From Pelosinus sp. (GTDB lineage Bacteria; Bacillota; Negativicutes; DSM-13327): a stretch of DNA of 36,849 nucleotides. A model generated the notes under the pieces. The model was not told where the DNA came from. It ran no database searches and saw only the letters and a program-made list of their open reading frames with translations. Positions 16,221 to 24,346 of the stretch are shown here, one piece after another. The stretch covers positions 1 through 36,849 of the forward strand of contig JARBUM010000035.1 in NCBI GenBank assembly GCA_029239675.1, written 5' to 3'. The position numbers and the translations under genes are program-made. Each line of letters opens with the position of its first letter. Within the stretch, counting starts at the first letter, position 1.

Positions 16221-17213
16221 ATGAATAAACATAAGGTAGTAATAACTGGCGGACTTATGTCTCCTGCTTTAGAGCGACTGCAGGAAGTTTGTGATGTTAG
16301 AAAGTGGGGAAAAACAGAACCCATTCCACGAGATGTTTTACTGGAATGGGCTTCAGAGGCTGAAGGTATTATTGCAAGTAATACGATTATTGTTGATGAA
16401 GAACTTTTGCAGCATGCGCCAAAACTGAAAGTGATTGCTCAAGCAGCAGTTGGCTATGACAATATAGAGATTGAAGCTTGTACTAAATATGGTATACCCT
16501 TTGGTAACACTCCAGGAGTGCTTGTTGCGGCTACTGCCGATTTAGCTTTTTCCTTGCTCTTATGTTCAGCGCGTCGAGTTCATGAGGGATGGGATTTTGT
16601 CAGGAATGGTTCTTGGGGCCAAGATCATAAAATGCCTTTTGGCATTGATATCGCGGGAAAAACATTAGGAATCGTTGGAATGGGACAGATTGGCGCCGCA
16701 GTTGCTCAAAGAGCAAGAGCTTTTGGCATGAATGTAATTTATTATAATCGTAATCGTCGACATGATGATGAAAGTATTGGTGCATCCTATCAGCCTTTTA
16801 ATACTTTACTAGAAGTAGCCGATGCCATCATAGTGTTGACCCCTTTGTCTAAGGAGACTAGAGGTTCATTTGGTCGGGAACAGTTCCAGAAGATGAAATC
16901 TACAGCATACTTTATCAATGTATCACGAGGCCCAGTAGTAGATACAGATGCATTGCTAGAAGCTTTGCAAACGGGAGAAATAGCCTATGCAGCTCTTGAT
17001 GTTACCGATCCAGAGCCATTACCAGAAGATCATCCCCTGTTAAAGCTTTCTAACATTCTTGTTACGCCTCATATTGGTAGTGCGACGATAGAAACACGTA
17101 TTGCAATGGCGGAGCTTACCGTTGATAATCTTCTTGCAGGATTGGCAGATAAACCTCTGCCAGCTTGTGTGAATTCAGATAGGATAACTAGAAAGAATAA
17201 AGGGGTATTTTAA
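16221..17213 (+). CDS. D-2-hydroxyacid dehydrogenase (glyoxylate/hydroxypyruvate reductase-like)
   Basis: A 330-aa NAD(P)-dependent dehydrogenase that reduces 2-keto acids to D-2-hydroxyacids. I chose the ATG at 16221, with GGGGTG at 16206-16211; a GTG at 16209 is weaker. The Rossmann motif VGMGQIGAAVA lies near 150, and the catalytic residues are Arg in NVSRGPVVD, Glu in DPEPLP and His in TPHIGSAT, in the order and spacing of the family. The acidic residue expected at the end of the second Rossmann strand is replaced by an Asn-Arg run (YYNRNRR), which hints at NADPH preference. It appears to be a single-gene unit between two terminators. Substrate is not determined. Confidence 0.88.
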   Translation: MNKHKVVITGGLMSPALERLQEVCDVRKWGKTEPIPRDVLLEWASEAEGIIASNTIIVDEELLQHAPKLKVIAQAAVGYDNIEIEACTKYGIPFGNTPGVLVAATADLAFSLLLCSARRVHEGWDFVRNGSWGQDHKMPFGIDIAGKTLGIVGMGQIGAAVAQRARAFGMNVIYYNRNRRHDDESIGASYQPFNTLLEVADAIIVLTPLSKETRGSFGREQFQKMKSTAYFINVSRGPVVDTDALLEALQTGEIAYAALDVTDPEPLPEDHPLLKLSNILVTPHIGSATIETRIAMAELTVDNLLAGLADKPLPACVNSDRITRKNKGVF

Positions 17214-17236
17214 GTATAGAGTATTTAGAAAAGAAG

Positions 17237-17272
17237 ATCCTGCTAAAATAGATGTCTGTGTTTTAGCAGGAT
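17237..17272 (+). terminator. Terminator of the dehydrogenase gene
   Basis: A perfect 12-bp stem ATCCTGCTAAAA / TTTTAGCAGGAT with a 12-base loop, followed by the T-rich TAATTATT. Confidence 0.65.
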
Positions 17273-17302
17273 TAATTATTAGATTAGAATACTCCATACA
17301 TT

Positions 17303-17330
17303 TTGGCTCTATTTTTTTATATTCTATAAT
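17303..17330 (+). promoter_or_regulatory. Promoter of the cblT-cblS pair
   Basis: TTGGCT (17303-17308), a 16-base spacer and TATAAT (17325-17330). The predicted start near 17337 leaves a leader of about a dozen bases, too short for a cobalamin riboswitch, and it rules against the GTG at 17334 as start codon. Confidence 0.65.
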
Positions 17331-17348
17331 TAAGTGGGAGAACAAATC

Positions 17349-17870
17349 TTGAAAATACGAGAAATTGTTTTGACGGCTTTATTTATCGCACTAAGCTTTA
17401 TTGGAGCAAACATAAAGGTTATGGGAAGCATTGCTTTTGATTCAATGCCAGGATTTTTGGGAGCATTATTGCTTGGTCCAACCTATGGCGCTTTCATTGG
17501 TGCAATTGGACACTTATTAACTGCATTAATATCTGGATTTCCATTATCATTTCCGGTTCACGTTATCATTATGATTAATATGGCGGCAACAATGGCAGTT
17601 TTTAGAGTTGTTTATTGTAAAGTAGCAAATGATAATGAGTTTTCCCTCAAAGGAATAATAGTGTCTGGAATATTGGGAGTTGCCATAAATGGACCAATAT
17701 CGTTGCTTATGTTAGCTCCTTTGTTGTTACCTGTTATGGGGTTAACTGGAATTATTGCCTATTTGCCGATAGTTTCAGGTATCGCGATGATTAATATTGC
17801 GTTGGCATCTATTGTATACAAGTTATTACCCGATACTATAAAAAAGGCTAGGAAGAATGTATGCAAATAA
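17349..17870 (+). CDS. cblT: ECF transporter S component, likely alpha-ribazole/DMB transporter CblT
   Basis: A 173-aa integral membrane protein with about five or six helices. I start it at TTG 17349, preceded by GGGAG at 17336-17340; a GTG at 17334 would lie before the predicted transcription start. The segment FDSMPGFLGALLLGPTYGAFIGAIGHLLTALISGFPL has the size and helix pattern of ECF S components and resembles the CblT group. CblT-type proteins are linked to uptake of alpha-ribazole or dimethylbenzimidazole for the lower ligand of cobamides. The adjacent CblS-like gene supports this. The energising EcfA/T module is not in the window. The ECF type is fairly sure; substrate is inferred from the partner. 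Confidence 0.68.
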   Translation: MKIREIVLTALFIALSFIGANIKVMGSIAFDSMPGFLGALLLGPTYGAFIGAIGHLLTALISGFPLSFPVHVIIMINMAATMAVFRVVYCKVANDNEFSLKGIIVSGILGVAINGPISLLMLAPLLLPVMGLTGIIAYLPIVSGIAMINIALASIVYKLLPDTIKKARKNVCK

Positions 17871-18601
17871 GAAAAGTAAGAGATTTGACATTAATTGATT
17901 TGGGCCAGGAAAAAACAATAGTAATTGCTTGTGATAGTTGTGGGGGAGTCGGCATGAAAGAGTATGATGTTCTTAAGGTTTCTCCTTTTATAACTGGAAA
18001 ATACACTGCAAGAGTTGCTATTTTAGAGATTTTGTGTTCAGGAGCAGATGTCGTTTGCTTGGCTAATACGATTTGTAATGAAATGGAAGTTACAGGTAAG
18101 GAAATCATACGAGGAATTGAGGAAGAATTAGAAGAAGCGGGCATTGGTAAAATCGTATTGACGGGAAGTACGGAAGAAAATTTTGCCACTTTTGCAACAG
18201 GCTTTGGTGTTACTGCTGTGGGACTTGTCGAAAATAAAAAACTGAAGGTGAATACAATTAGAGAGGAAGCCCTTCTAATTGCTATTGGTCAGCCAAAAGT
18301 TGGGAATGAGCTACTAAAAAGCAAAAAGGGAGATATCGCAACTTATAACTTGTTAAAGAAGTTGCTTGTATCTGAAAAAGTATATGAACTGGTTCCTGTT
18401 GGCTCTAAAGGAATAATGTTTGAGGCGCAACAATTAGCTCAAAATAATAACATGCAATTCATTTTAGATCGTAATCTAAGAATAGATATTCATAAATCTG
18501 CAGGACCAAGTACTGTGGTTATTGCAGCAATGGAAGATGTTTTCTTTCAGGAAATGGATCTTCCGGGAAGTGTGGAAGTCATTGGGAGAATTAGAGTATA
18601 A
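17861..18601 (+). CDS. cblS: AIR-synthase-like protein, likely alpha-ribazole kinase CblS
   Basis: A 246-aa cytoplasmic protein whose start overlaps the end of the S-component gene by 10 bases. It resembles the AIR synthase/ThiL fold: an N-terminal IVIACDSCGGVGMKEYD acidic/glycine segment, a middle block TARVAILEILCSGADVVCLAN, and a glycine-rich C-terminal half. CblS proteins phosphorylate alpha-ribazole to alpha-ribazole phosphate for cobamide assembly and are typically encoded with CblT. The assignment rests on remembered similarity and on the neighbour gene. A more general AIR-synthase-related role is possible. A strong terminator follows. Confidence 0.65.
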   Translation: MQIRKVRDLTLIDLGQEKTIVIACDSCGGVGMKEYDVLKVSPFITGKYTARVAILEILCSGADVVCLANTICNEMEVTGKEIIRGIEEELEEAGIGKIVLTGSTEENFATFATGFGVTAVGLVENKKLKVNTIREEALLIAIGQPKVGNELLKSKKGDIATYNLLKKLLVSEKVYELVPVGSKGIMFEAQQLAQNNNMQFILDRNLRIDIHKSAGPSTVVIAAMEDVFFQEMDLPGSVEVIGRIRV

Positions 18602-18608
18602 ATTAACA

Positions 18609-18652
18609 AAAATCCTGCACTGTTTCATATTGGAAACGGTGCAGGATTTTTT
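18609..18652. terminator. Bidirectional terminator between cblS and the murein-peptide operon
   Basis: An 18-bp stem (AAAATCCTGCACTGTTTC with its inverse, one G-T pair) and a 6-base loop, with a T run after it and an A run before it. It separates convergent units and can end both. Confidence 0.9.
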
Positions 18653-18664
18653 GCGGAAACCGTA

Positions 18665-19786
18665 CTAATCAAGTAGATCAATTGCGGTCATGGCCATGGC
18701 TTTTGCCCCTATCAGCAGTCGCTCCTGGGCATAAGGAGATCCTGTTGCGACTGCAAACTCTGGGGTGTGGGCTGCAAGATTGCTTCCGATGAAAATATCG
18801 GGATGGATGGTAGGTACCGCATGACTGACATTGCCCACATCGGTAGATCCATCCGCAGCTTTTGGTTCAAGTATGGTTACTTCTTCGCTAAGTAAGGTCA
18901 TGTTATTTTTAAATAATTCCATTAGTTCAGGATTATTGACTAGCTCTTTAAACAAAGGCTCATAATGCAAGGTTTCAACGGTTGTATCAGTAGCAAGTGC
19001 AACACCATCGGCTAGTCGTCGTACTGCTGGAAGGACTGTTTCCTCCAAATAGCGAGATGATAAGGCTCGTATTGTGAATTTTCCTTCTGCTTCATCAGGA
19101 ACAATGTTGGGAGCCGTTCCTCCCTTTGTAATAATTCCAGCTAGAATAGTCTCTTGCGTAAAAGTTTGACGCAAGGGTTTGATCCCCTGATAAAACATGA
19201 TAAGGGCATCTAAGGCATTAACGCCTTTATTGGTTTTGTTGGCTACATGCCCTGCGCGCCCCCGAAAGGTGACTTTTAAGGGATGAGTGGCATAAGACGT
19301 ACCACCGATGTTGTTGCTGTCAGCAGGATGAATAATCAGTGCTGCCCTTAACTCATCAAAAACACCGTCGGCTGCCATGGCAACTTTAGCCCCACTCGTT
19401 TCTTCCGCTGGACAACCAATGCAATAGGAAATAGCCCGGCCTTTCGCAACCTCTGCAAATGCAGCGGCGGCACCCCAGCTCATAGCAGCAATGAGATTGT
19501 GACCGCAGGCATGACCTAGTCCTGGTAAGGCATCATATTCAGCTAAAAAGGCAATTTTGGGCCCCGTGTTTCCTTTCGTAGCAATAAAAGCTGTTTCATA
19601 ACCGCTAATATTTTGTTTGACAACAAATCCTTTACGCTCTGCCATTGTTTTGAGGCGCTGGGCTGCCTGGTATTCTTGCCCACCCAGCTCAGGATGTTTG
19701 TGCAAGAACAAGCTAATGTCTCTAAGTTCTGGTGCCATTGCATCTACTGCAGCTATCACTTGCTCTTTCCATACTTGTTTGTTCAT
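18665..19786 (-). CDS. M20 family amidohydrolase/metallopeptidase (AbgB/ACY1L2-like)
   Basis: A 373-aa zinc amidohydrolase and last gene of the minus-strand operon. The ATG at 19786 follows TAGGAGG. Metal-site motifs are visible: GHACGHN near 91-97, PAEETSGAK near 126-134 and a dimerisation-domain segment GRAGHVANKTNKGVNALDA. The pattern is closer to AbgB/M20D2-type proteins than to hippurate hydrolases. Such enzymes cleave N-acyl or dipeptide amide bonds. With the peptide importer and LD-carboxypeptidase upstream, hydrolysis of an imported peptide or murein fragment is a reasonable inference; the true substrate is unknown. Confidence 0.82.
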   Translation of the reverse strand: MNKQVWKEQVIAAVDAMAPELRDISLFLHKHPELGGQEYQAAQRLKTMAERKGFVVKQNISGYETAFIATKGNTGPKIAFLAEYDALPGLGHACGHNLIAAMSWGAAAAFAEVAKGRAISYCIGCPAEETSGAKVAMAADGVFDELRAALIIHPADSNNIGGTSYATHPLKVTFRGRAGHVANKTNKGVNALDALIMFYQGIKPLRQTFTQETILAGIITKGGTAPNIVPDEAEGKFTIRALSSRYLEETVLPAVRRLADGVALATDTTVETLHYEPLFKELVNNPELMELFKNNMTLLSEEVTILEPKAADGSTDVGNVSHAVPTIHPDIFIGSNLAAHTPEFAVATGSPYAQERLLIGAKAMAMTAIDLLD

Positions 19787-19809
19787 CTGTCGCCCTCCTA
19801 TATCAATAT

Positions 19810-20760
19810 TCAGTCCGAAGTAGCTGTTTCGATAATTTCAAGCCCCTTTGAATGGGTATTTAATATTGCCATAACGCCTAATGGAAGGGTTGCTTTATCG
19901 GCAGTATGCCCGAAATACAAATGGGAAAGAACAGGCTTAGCTAAATGACCTAGACGATCCTGTAATACTTCTTGGACGGTGAAGCTAGGTGGATCATTTT
20001 CTAACTCGCAGTCGGTGCATACATCAAAAACAATCCCTGCTGCATCCTGTAGTTTGCCAGCTAGGAGTAATTGGGTCAGCATGCGGTCAAGGCGATAGGG
20101 GGCCTCAGCGACTTCTTCAAGGCAAAGAATTTTACCACGAGTATCAATTTCGTAAGGTGTTCCAAGGGTGGCGACAATAAGACTTAAGTTTCCTCCTGTC
20201 AAATATCCCTGCGCTTCTCCCGGTGCGATACATATGGGAGGTGCAGTTAGGGGAGGGTTCATTATAGGACCAAGGGGGGAGGGAGCCGTAATCGCTCGAG
20301 AAAAATAATCCCAGGTGTAATAAGGCAACCCTTTTGCCATATCAGACCCCACCATGGGGCCATGGAAGGTGACTAAACCTGTTCTCTGACCAATACTGGT
20401 ATGTAGGGCTGTGATGTCACTGTAACCGACAAATACTTTAGGATGGGATTGGATTAGGTTATAATCTAAAAGTTCTAACAGCCGCATGGTGCCATACCCT
20501 CCACGGAGGCAAATAATGCCATCAATGGCAGGAGAAGCAAACATGTTGTTAATATCCATGGCCCTTAGAGTATCTGCTCCTGCAAGATATCCCAAGGTTT
20601 GGTCAACTGTCGAGCCTAGCTGTACACAAAATCCCTGTGCTTCTAGCCATTTTACACCTGCTATGGCTAATTCCGTATCACCAGGACTGGCGGGAGCAAC
20701 CACACCGATGGTGTCTCCAGGGGAGAGCCGCTTGGGTTTAATTTGAGGAATGGCAGAAAT
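19810..20760 (-). CDS. LD-carboxypeptidase (peptidase S66), apparent ATT start
   Basis: A serine peptidase of about 316 aa that removes the terminal D-Ala from murein tetrapeptides in the cytoplasm during cell-wall recycling. Catalytic features of the S66 family are the nucleophile Ser in GYSDITALH, Glu in LEEVAEAPYRLDR and His in YFGHTADKA. The start is unusual. A full-length Shine-Dalgarno (20762-20773) points to the ATT at 20760-20758, giving ISAIPQIKPKRLSPGDTIG at the family's normal N-terminus. The only upstream ATG codons (20811, 20853) lack a ribosome binding site and would translate through the Shine-Dalgarno. No ATG, GTG or TTG in frame lies close downstream. Confidence 0.87.
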   Translation of the reverse strand: MSAIPQIKPKRLSPGDTIGVVAPASPGDTELAIAGVKWLEAQGFCVQLGSTVDQTLGYLAGADTLRAMDINNMFASPAIDGIICLRGGYGTMRLLELLDYNLIQSHPKVFVGYSDITALHTSIGQRTGLVTFHGPMVGSDMAKGLPYYTWDYFSRAITAPSPLGPIMNPPLTAPPICIAPGEAQGYLTGGNLSLIVATLGTPYEIDTRGKILCLEEVAEAPYRLDRMLTQLLLAGKLQDAAGIVFDVCTDCELENDPPSFTVQEVLQDRLGHLAKPVLSHLYFGHTADKATLPLGVMAILNTHSKGLEIIETATSD

Positions 20761-20761
20761 A

Positions 20762-20773
20762 GGATCACCTCCT
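20762..20773 (-). promoter_or_regulatory. 12-nt perfect Shine-Dalgarno of the LD-carboxypeptidase gene
   Basis: The minus strand reads AGGAGGTGATCC, complementary over 12 bases to the usual 3' end of 16S rRNA. Seven bases separate GGAGG from the ATT codon. Its position decides the start in the absence of a canonical codon. Confidence 0.85.
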
Positions 20774-20828
20774 ATATTAATAAGATAAAAAACACATGTT
20801 TTATGGAACATAACGGGGAAACAATGAT

Positions 20829-20914
20829 TTAACCGCAGAGGCGCAGAGTACACGGAGGGATATTTTTAGAAACAATCTATTTTTTCTCTGTGTCCTCTGC
20901 ATCTCTGCGGTTAA
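20829..20914. repeat. Palindromic AACCGC repeat element between ldcA-type gene and oppA
   Basis: An 86-bp imperfect palindrome. The outer arms TTAACCGCAGAG (20829-20840) and CTCTGCGGTTAA (20903-20914) are perfect, with an inner GCAGAG / CTCTGC pair and further ACAC / GTGT pairing. It shares AACCGC ends and overall design with the element at 2911-3009 and lies inside an operon in the same way. Confidence 0.75.
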
Positions 20915-20936
20915 GAAAGGTATAGGTAGTATTTTC

Positions 20937-22532
20937 TTACTTTTCTATGTATGCGGTCTTAAAATCGGCTAGACCGAGTACTGACCAAAAATAGCCTTTT
21001 ACATAAGGTCTTGCGACAAAGGGTTGAGTTGTATAATAAATCGGCAGGATTACGGCATCATCAAAGAGAACTTTTTCCCCGTCATGCATGGCCTGCATGC
21101 GAAGCTTTTGGTCTATTGTGGATTGTGCCTGTTCAATCAGATGATTGTATGCGGGATTGCTGTATTTAGCATCATTGCTGGGGTCTTTAAATACATCCAT
21201 AAAGGTCATGGGATCAGCATAGTCCCCGACCCAAGAAGCCCTGGCAACTTGGAATTCACCTTGTGACCGTGATTCTAGGAATACTTTTGACTCCTGATTG
21301 GTTAAGGTCGCAGACACTCCTAAGTTCTGTTTCCACATTTCTTGTATGGCTTCAGCAATGGATTTATGCATTTCACCAGTATTGAAAAGAATGGTGATTG
21401 GTGGTAAGCCTTGCCCCCCAGGATAGCCAGCTTCGGCCAGTAACTTTTTGGCTAAGGTGATATCTTCGATGGCATAATTCCCGCCTTCTTCACGAAAATC
21501 CTTATTGGTAGCAGGATTTACAAGGCCAGGTGCCACCCAAGCATAAGCTGGTTTTTTGCCACCTTTGATTACATTTTTCGCAAGAACATCACGATTAATC
21601 CCTAAAGAAAGTGCTTTACGTACTTTAGGATTGTCAAAGGGAGCCTTTTGCGTATTAAATACGTAGTAATAGGTACCTAAGTAAGGTGAAATTTTAAGCA
21701 AGCCTTCCTTATTAAGACGATCATGCTCTACAACGGGTGGTTCCACCATCATGTCAACTTGTTTATTTTCTATGAGTGATAACCGAGTTGATTGGGAATC
21801 GCTGATTGGCCATTCCATTTTTGCAAGTTTTACAGCCGCCCCATCCCAATATTGATCATTCTTGGTAAATTGAATTTGACCGCTGTGGACCCAATTAGTG
21901 ATTTTGAAAGGGCCATTGCCAATTAATGTAGTAACATTGTTTGCCCATGTATCAGGATTAGCAGTAACGGTTTTCTGATGAACGGGATAAAAAGCATGGA
22001 AGGCTACTAAGCTTAAAAAATAAGCAGTAGGTTTCTCCAAGGTCACTTCCAGGGTATGATCATTGAGGACTTTAATACCTACTGTCTCGACTGCTAATTT
22101 CTTTTCGTTGTAGGCCTGAGAATTTTTTATAGGAAATAACATATAAGCATTTTCAGAAGCAAATTCAGGACTTAACGCCCGCTTCCAGGCAAATGCGAAA
22201 TCAGCTGCCGTGACTGAGTCGCCGTTGGACCACTTTGCATTCTGGCGTATATAAAATGTATACGTTAATCCATCGGGAGTAACCTCCCATTTTTCCGCTA
22301 CGCCTGCTGTAGGCTGGTCTTTAGCATCTAAGCGGGTCAGACCTTCAAAAAGCTGTAGTTCAACCAAGGATTCTGGGATAGCTGTGGATTTTGCAGGATC
22401 TAGGGTTGCAGGTTCCGCCTCTAAAGCATAGCGAAGCACTTGTTCATTGCTGTCAGATTTACTACATCCTACTGTGAGGCTAAGGGTCATTAGTATCGTC
22501 ATCATTACTAAGAAGAATTTTTTGTATGACAT
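20937..22532 (-). CDS. Peptide ABC transporter substrate-binding lipoprotein (OppA type)
   Basis: A 531-aa binding protein for the second peptide importer. The ATG at 22532 follows GGAGG at normal spacing; an upstream in-frame ATG at 22565 lies before that site. The N-terminus has a lipobox LTVGC with Cys23. Family features are EPATLDPAKSTAIPESLVELQLFEGLT, WSNGDSVTAADFAFAWKRALSPEFAS (typical of OppA) and LIGNGPFKITNW. The WKRALSP pattern suggests an oligopeptide type close to OppA/MppA. With an LD-carboxypeptidase downstream, murein tripeptide or tetrapeptide is a plausible ligand. Unlike the first operon, its gene follows the permease and ATPase genes. Confidence 0.9.
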   Translation of the reverse strand: MSYKKFFLVMMTILMTLSLTVGCSKSDSNEQVLRYALEAEPATLDPAKSTAIPESLVELQLFEGLTRLDAKDQPTAGVAEKWEVTPDGLTYTFYIRQNAKWSNGDSVTAADFAFAWKRALSPEFASENAYMLFPIKNSQAYNEKKLAVETVGIKVLNDHTLEVTLEKPTAYFLSLVAFHAFYPVHQKTVTANPDTWANNVTTLIGNGPFKITNWVHSGQIQFTKNDQYWDGAAVKLAKMEWPISDSQSTRLSLIENKQVDMMVEPPVVEHDRLNKEGLLKISPYLGTYYYVFNTQKAPFDNPKVRKALSLGINRDVLAKNVIKGGKKPAYAWVAPGLVNPATNKDFREEGGNYAIEDITLAKKLLAEAGYPGGQGLPPITILFNTGEMHKSIAEAIQEMWKQNLGVSATLTNQESKVFLESRSQGEFQVARASWVGDYADPMTFMDVFKDPSNDAKYSNPAYNHLIEQAQSTIDQKLRMQAMHDGEKVLFDDAVILPIYYTTQPFVARPYVKGYFWSVLGLADFKTAYIEK

Positions 22533-22558
22533 GATTGGTCCTCCTATACAAAATTTTG

Positions 22559-23350
22559 TTAACATGTTTCCGAAGGTTGAAAATGTTCATAAATAACTTT
22601 GCCAATGCTGGCGACCAACTGAAGACCTTGAAAATTAACGGCAAGATCAGCTGTTAAGATGCAAATGATATAGGGACCGTTGGGTAAAAAAAGAATCCCT
22701 CCGTCATGTTCGACTCCAGGTAAGGTTCCAGTCTTATGAGCAATTTGTGTTCCTTCTGGCAAGTAAAAGGGCAGTTTATCTTGCACCTGTTGCCGTGTTA
22801 GAATATCGAGCATTAGTGCGCTGTAATCAGTAGGCAATTCTAAGCTATCATATATGGCTGCAAATAAATAAGCTAAGTCGGCTGCTGAGGTATCATTCTC
22901 TTTACCTGCTAAAGCGGCATCGAAATCCATCATGCGCCGCCGCAGTACAGTTGCCTTTAATCCGATATCCATCATAGTCTTATTTATGGCATCCATACCA
23001 ACAAGATCAATCAACATATTAGTAGCGGTGTTATCACTAAGGACAATCATTAAGGTAACAAGTTCCCGAACCGTCATTGAAATATCTGGCCGTAACTCTT
23101 TGAGAATACCAGCACCGCCTACCCGAAACTCATCTTTTACAATTAGGGACTGGTCAAGGGAAATGATTTTGGCTGCAGCCTGGCGCATAACCTCATACAT
23201 GATGGGAATTTTAATCATACTTGCCGAGGGAAAGAGCATTTGTGGATTCAATTGCAATTTCTGACCATTGGAGTGATTTAAGATTACGATTCCCCAGCGA
23301 CCAGTGTATTCTGCTAAAATAGCTTCTATCTTTGTACGTAATGATTTCAT
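22559..23350 (-). CDS. Class A beta-lactamase-like serine hydrolase (Beta-lactamase2 type)
   Basis: A 263-aa protein of the penicillin-recognising serine hydrolase fold. All three hallmark motifs are present: SMIK (S44 to K47), SDN (105-107) and KTG (206-208). The omega-loop region reads AGKENDTSAADLAY, so the general-base Glu166 of true class A enzymes is not placed as expected. I see no signal peptide, so the protein looks cytoplasmic. I chose the ATG at 23350, preceded by GGAG; the ATG at 23362 lacks a site. It is embedded in the peptide-import operon, 21 bases after oppF and 26 before oppA. A murein-peptide hydrolase role is more likely than drug resistance, but this is inference. Confidence 0.85.
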   Translation of the reverse strand: MKSLRTKIEAILAEYTGRWGIVILNHSNGQKLQLNPQMLFPSASMIKIPIMYEVMRQAAAKIISLDQSLIVKDEFRVGGAGILKELRPDISMTVRELVTLMIVLSDNTATNMLIDLVGMDAINKTMMDIGLKATVLRRRMMDFDAALAGKENDTSAADLAYLFAAIYDSLELPTDYSALMLDILTRQQVQDKLPFYLPEGTQIAHKTGTLPGVEHDGGILFLPNGPYIICILTADLAVNFQGLQLVASIGKVIYEHFQPSETC

Positions 23351-23371
23351 AATTTTCTCCATTTTATTGAT

Positions 23372-24346
23372 TTACCTATGTAGTAAATGGCAGGCAGCCA
23401 TATGCCCAGCACCGATATCGGCAAATGCTGGTTCCTGTTCGGAACATCGGGAAAACGCATGGGGGCAGCGGGTGGAAAAGTTGCAGCCAGTAGGAGGATG
23501 GATGGGGCTTGGAACATCGCCTGTTAAGTGAATTCGTTTTTGTTTTTGTGCTAATGGATCTGGAATGGGTATAGCAGACAGCAATGCTTGGGTATAGGGA
23601 TGCTGAGGCTTACTATATAAGTCAAGACTATTCGTCATTTCCACTATTTTGCCAAGATACATGACGGCCACAATATCGCTAATATGTTTTACCATGGCTA
23701 GGTCGTGAGCAATGAACAAATAGGTCAGGCCTAATTCTTCTTGTAGACGTTCCAATAAATTGATCACTTGTCCTTGAATCGAAACATCTAAGGCAGAAAT
23801 TGGCTCATCACAAATAATAAAACTGGGTTCTACTGCTAAGGCGCGAGCAATACCAATCCGTTGTTGTTGACCGCCGCTGAATTCATGAGGAAATCGGCTC
23901 ATATGTTCAGAATTGAGCCCTACCATTTGTAGAAGGTTTATTATGCGATCCTTACGCTCACCAAGGGAGGTTAACTTATGAATGTCCAAGGGATCACCGA
24001 TAATATCGCTCACCGTCATACGGGGATTTAGGGATGCATAGGGATCTTGGAAAATCATCTGCATCTGGCGTCGTAATTTTTTTTCTTCAGATAACTTGCT
24101 AAGGGTCTTGCCGTTAAAAAAGATTTCTCCAGCAGTAGGCTCATATAATTGAATGATAGTTCGTCCTGTGGTGGATTTTCCGCAGCCGCTCTCGCCTACC
24201 AGACCCAGGGTTTTTCCTTTCTCGATAGAGAAACTCACGCCGTCTACTGCTTTAAGGTAGGCTGTAGGGCGACCGAAGAAATCTGTGTCAGCAATAAAAT
24301 ACTTTTTTAGATTGCGTACTTCTAAAATGGTTGTTGTTTGCTCCAT
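23372..24346 (-). CDS. Peptide ABC transporter ATPase, OppF type
   Basis: A 324-aa ATPase with Walker A GESGCGKS (51-58), signature SGGQQQR, Walker B FIICDEPISALD and an intact H-loop AHDLAMVKH, unlike the first OppF. The oligo_HPY C-terminus has GCNFSTRCPHAFSRC and AACH. Its start overlaps the preceding stop by one base (TAATG), with GGAGG inside the upstream gene, implying translational coupling. Confidence 0.93.
   Translation of the reverse strand: MEQTTTILEVRNLKKYFIADTDFFGRPTAYLKAVDGVSFSIEKGKTLGLVGESGCGKSTTGRTIIQLYEPTAGEIFFNGKTLSKLSEEKKLRRQMQMIFQDPYASLNPRMTVSDIIGDPLDIHKLTSLGERKDRIINLLQMVGLNSEHMSRFPHEFSGGQQQRIGIARALAVEPSFIICDEPISALDVSIQGQVINLLERLQEELGLTYLFIAHDLAMVKHISDIVAVMYLGKIVEMTNSLDLYSKPQHPYTQALLSAIPIPDPLAQKQKRIHLTGDVPSPIHPPTGCNFSTRCPHAFSRCSEQEPAFADIGAGHMAACHLLHR

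Noticed and set aside
17273-17348. Cobalamin riboswitch before the cblT-like gene
   Set aside because: Only about 75 bases lie between the previous terminator and the start codon, and the promoter fills most of them.
22559-23350. Acquired antibiotic-resistance beta-lactamase
   Set aside because: It sits in the middle of a peptide-transport operon, lacks a signal peptide and a well-placed Glu166, and has no mobile element near it.
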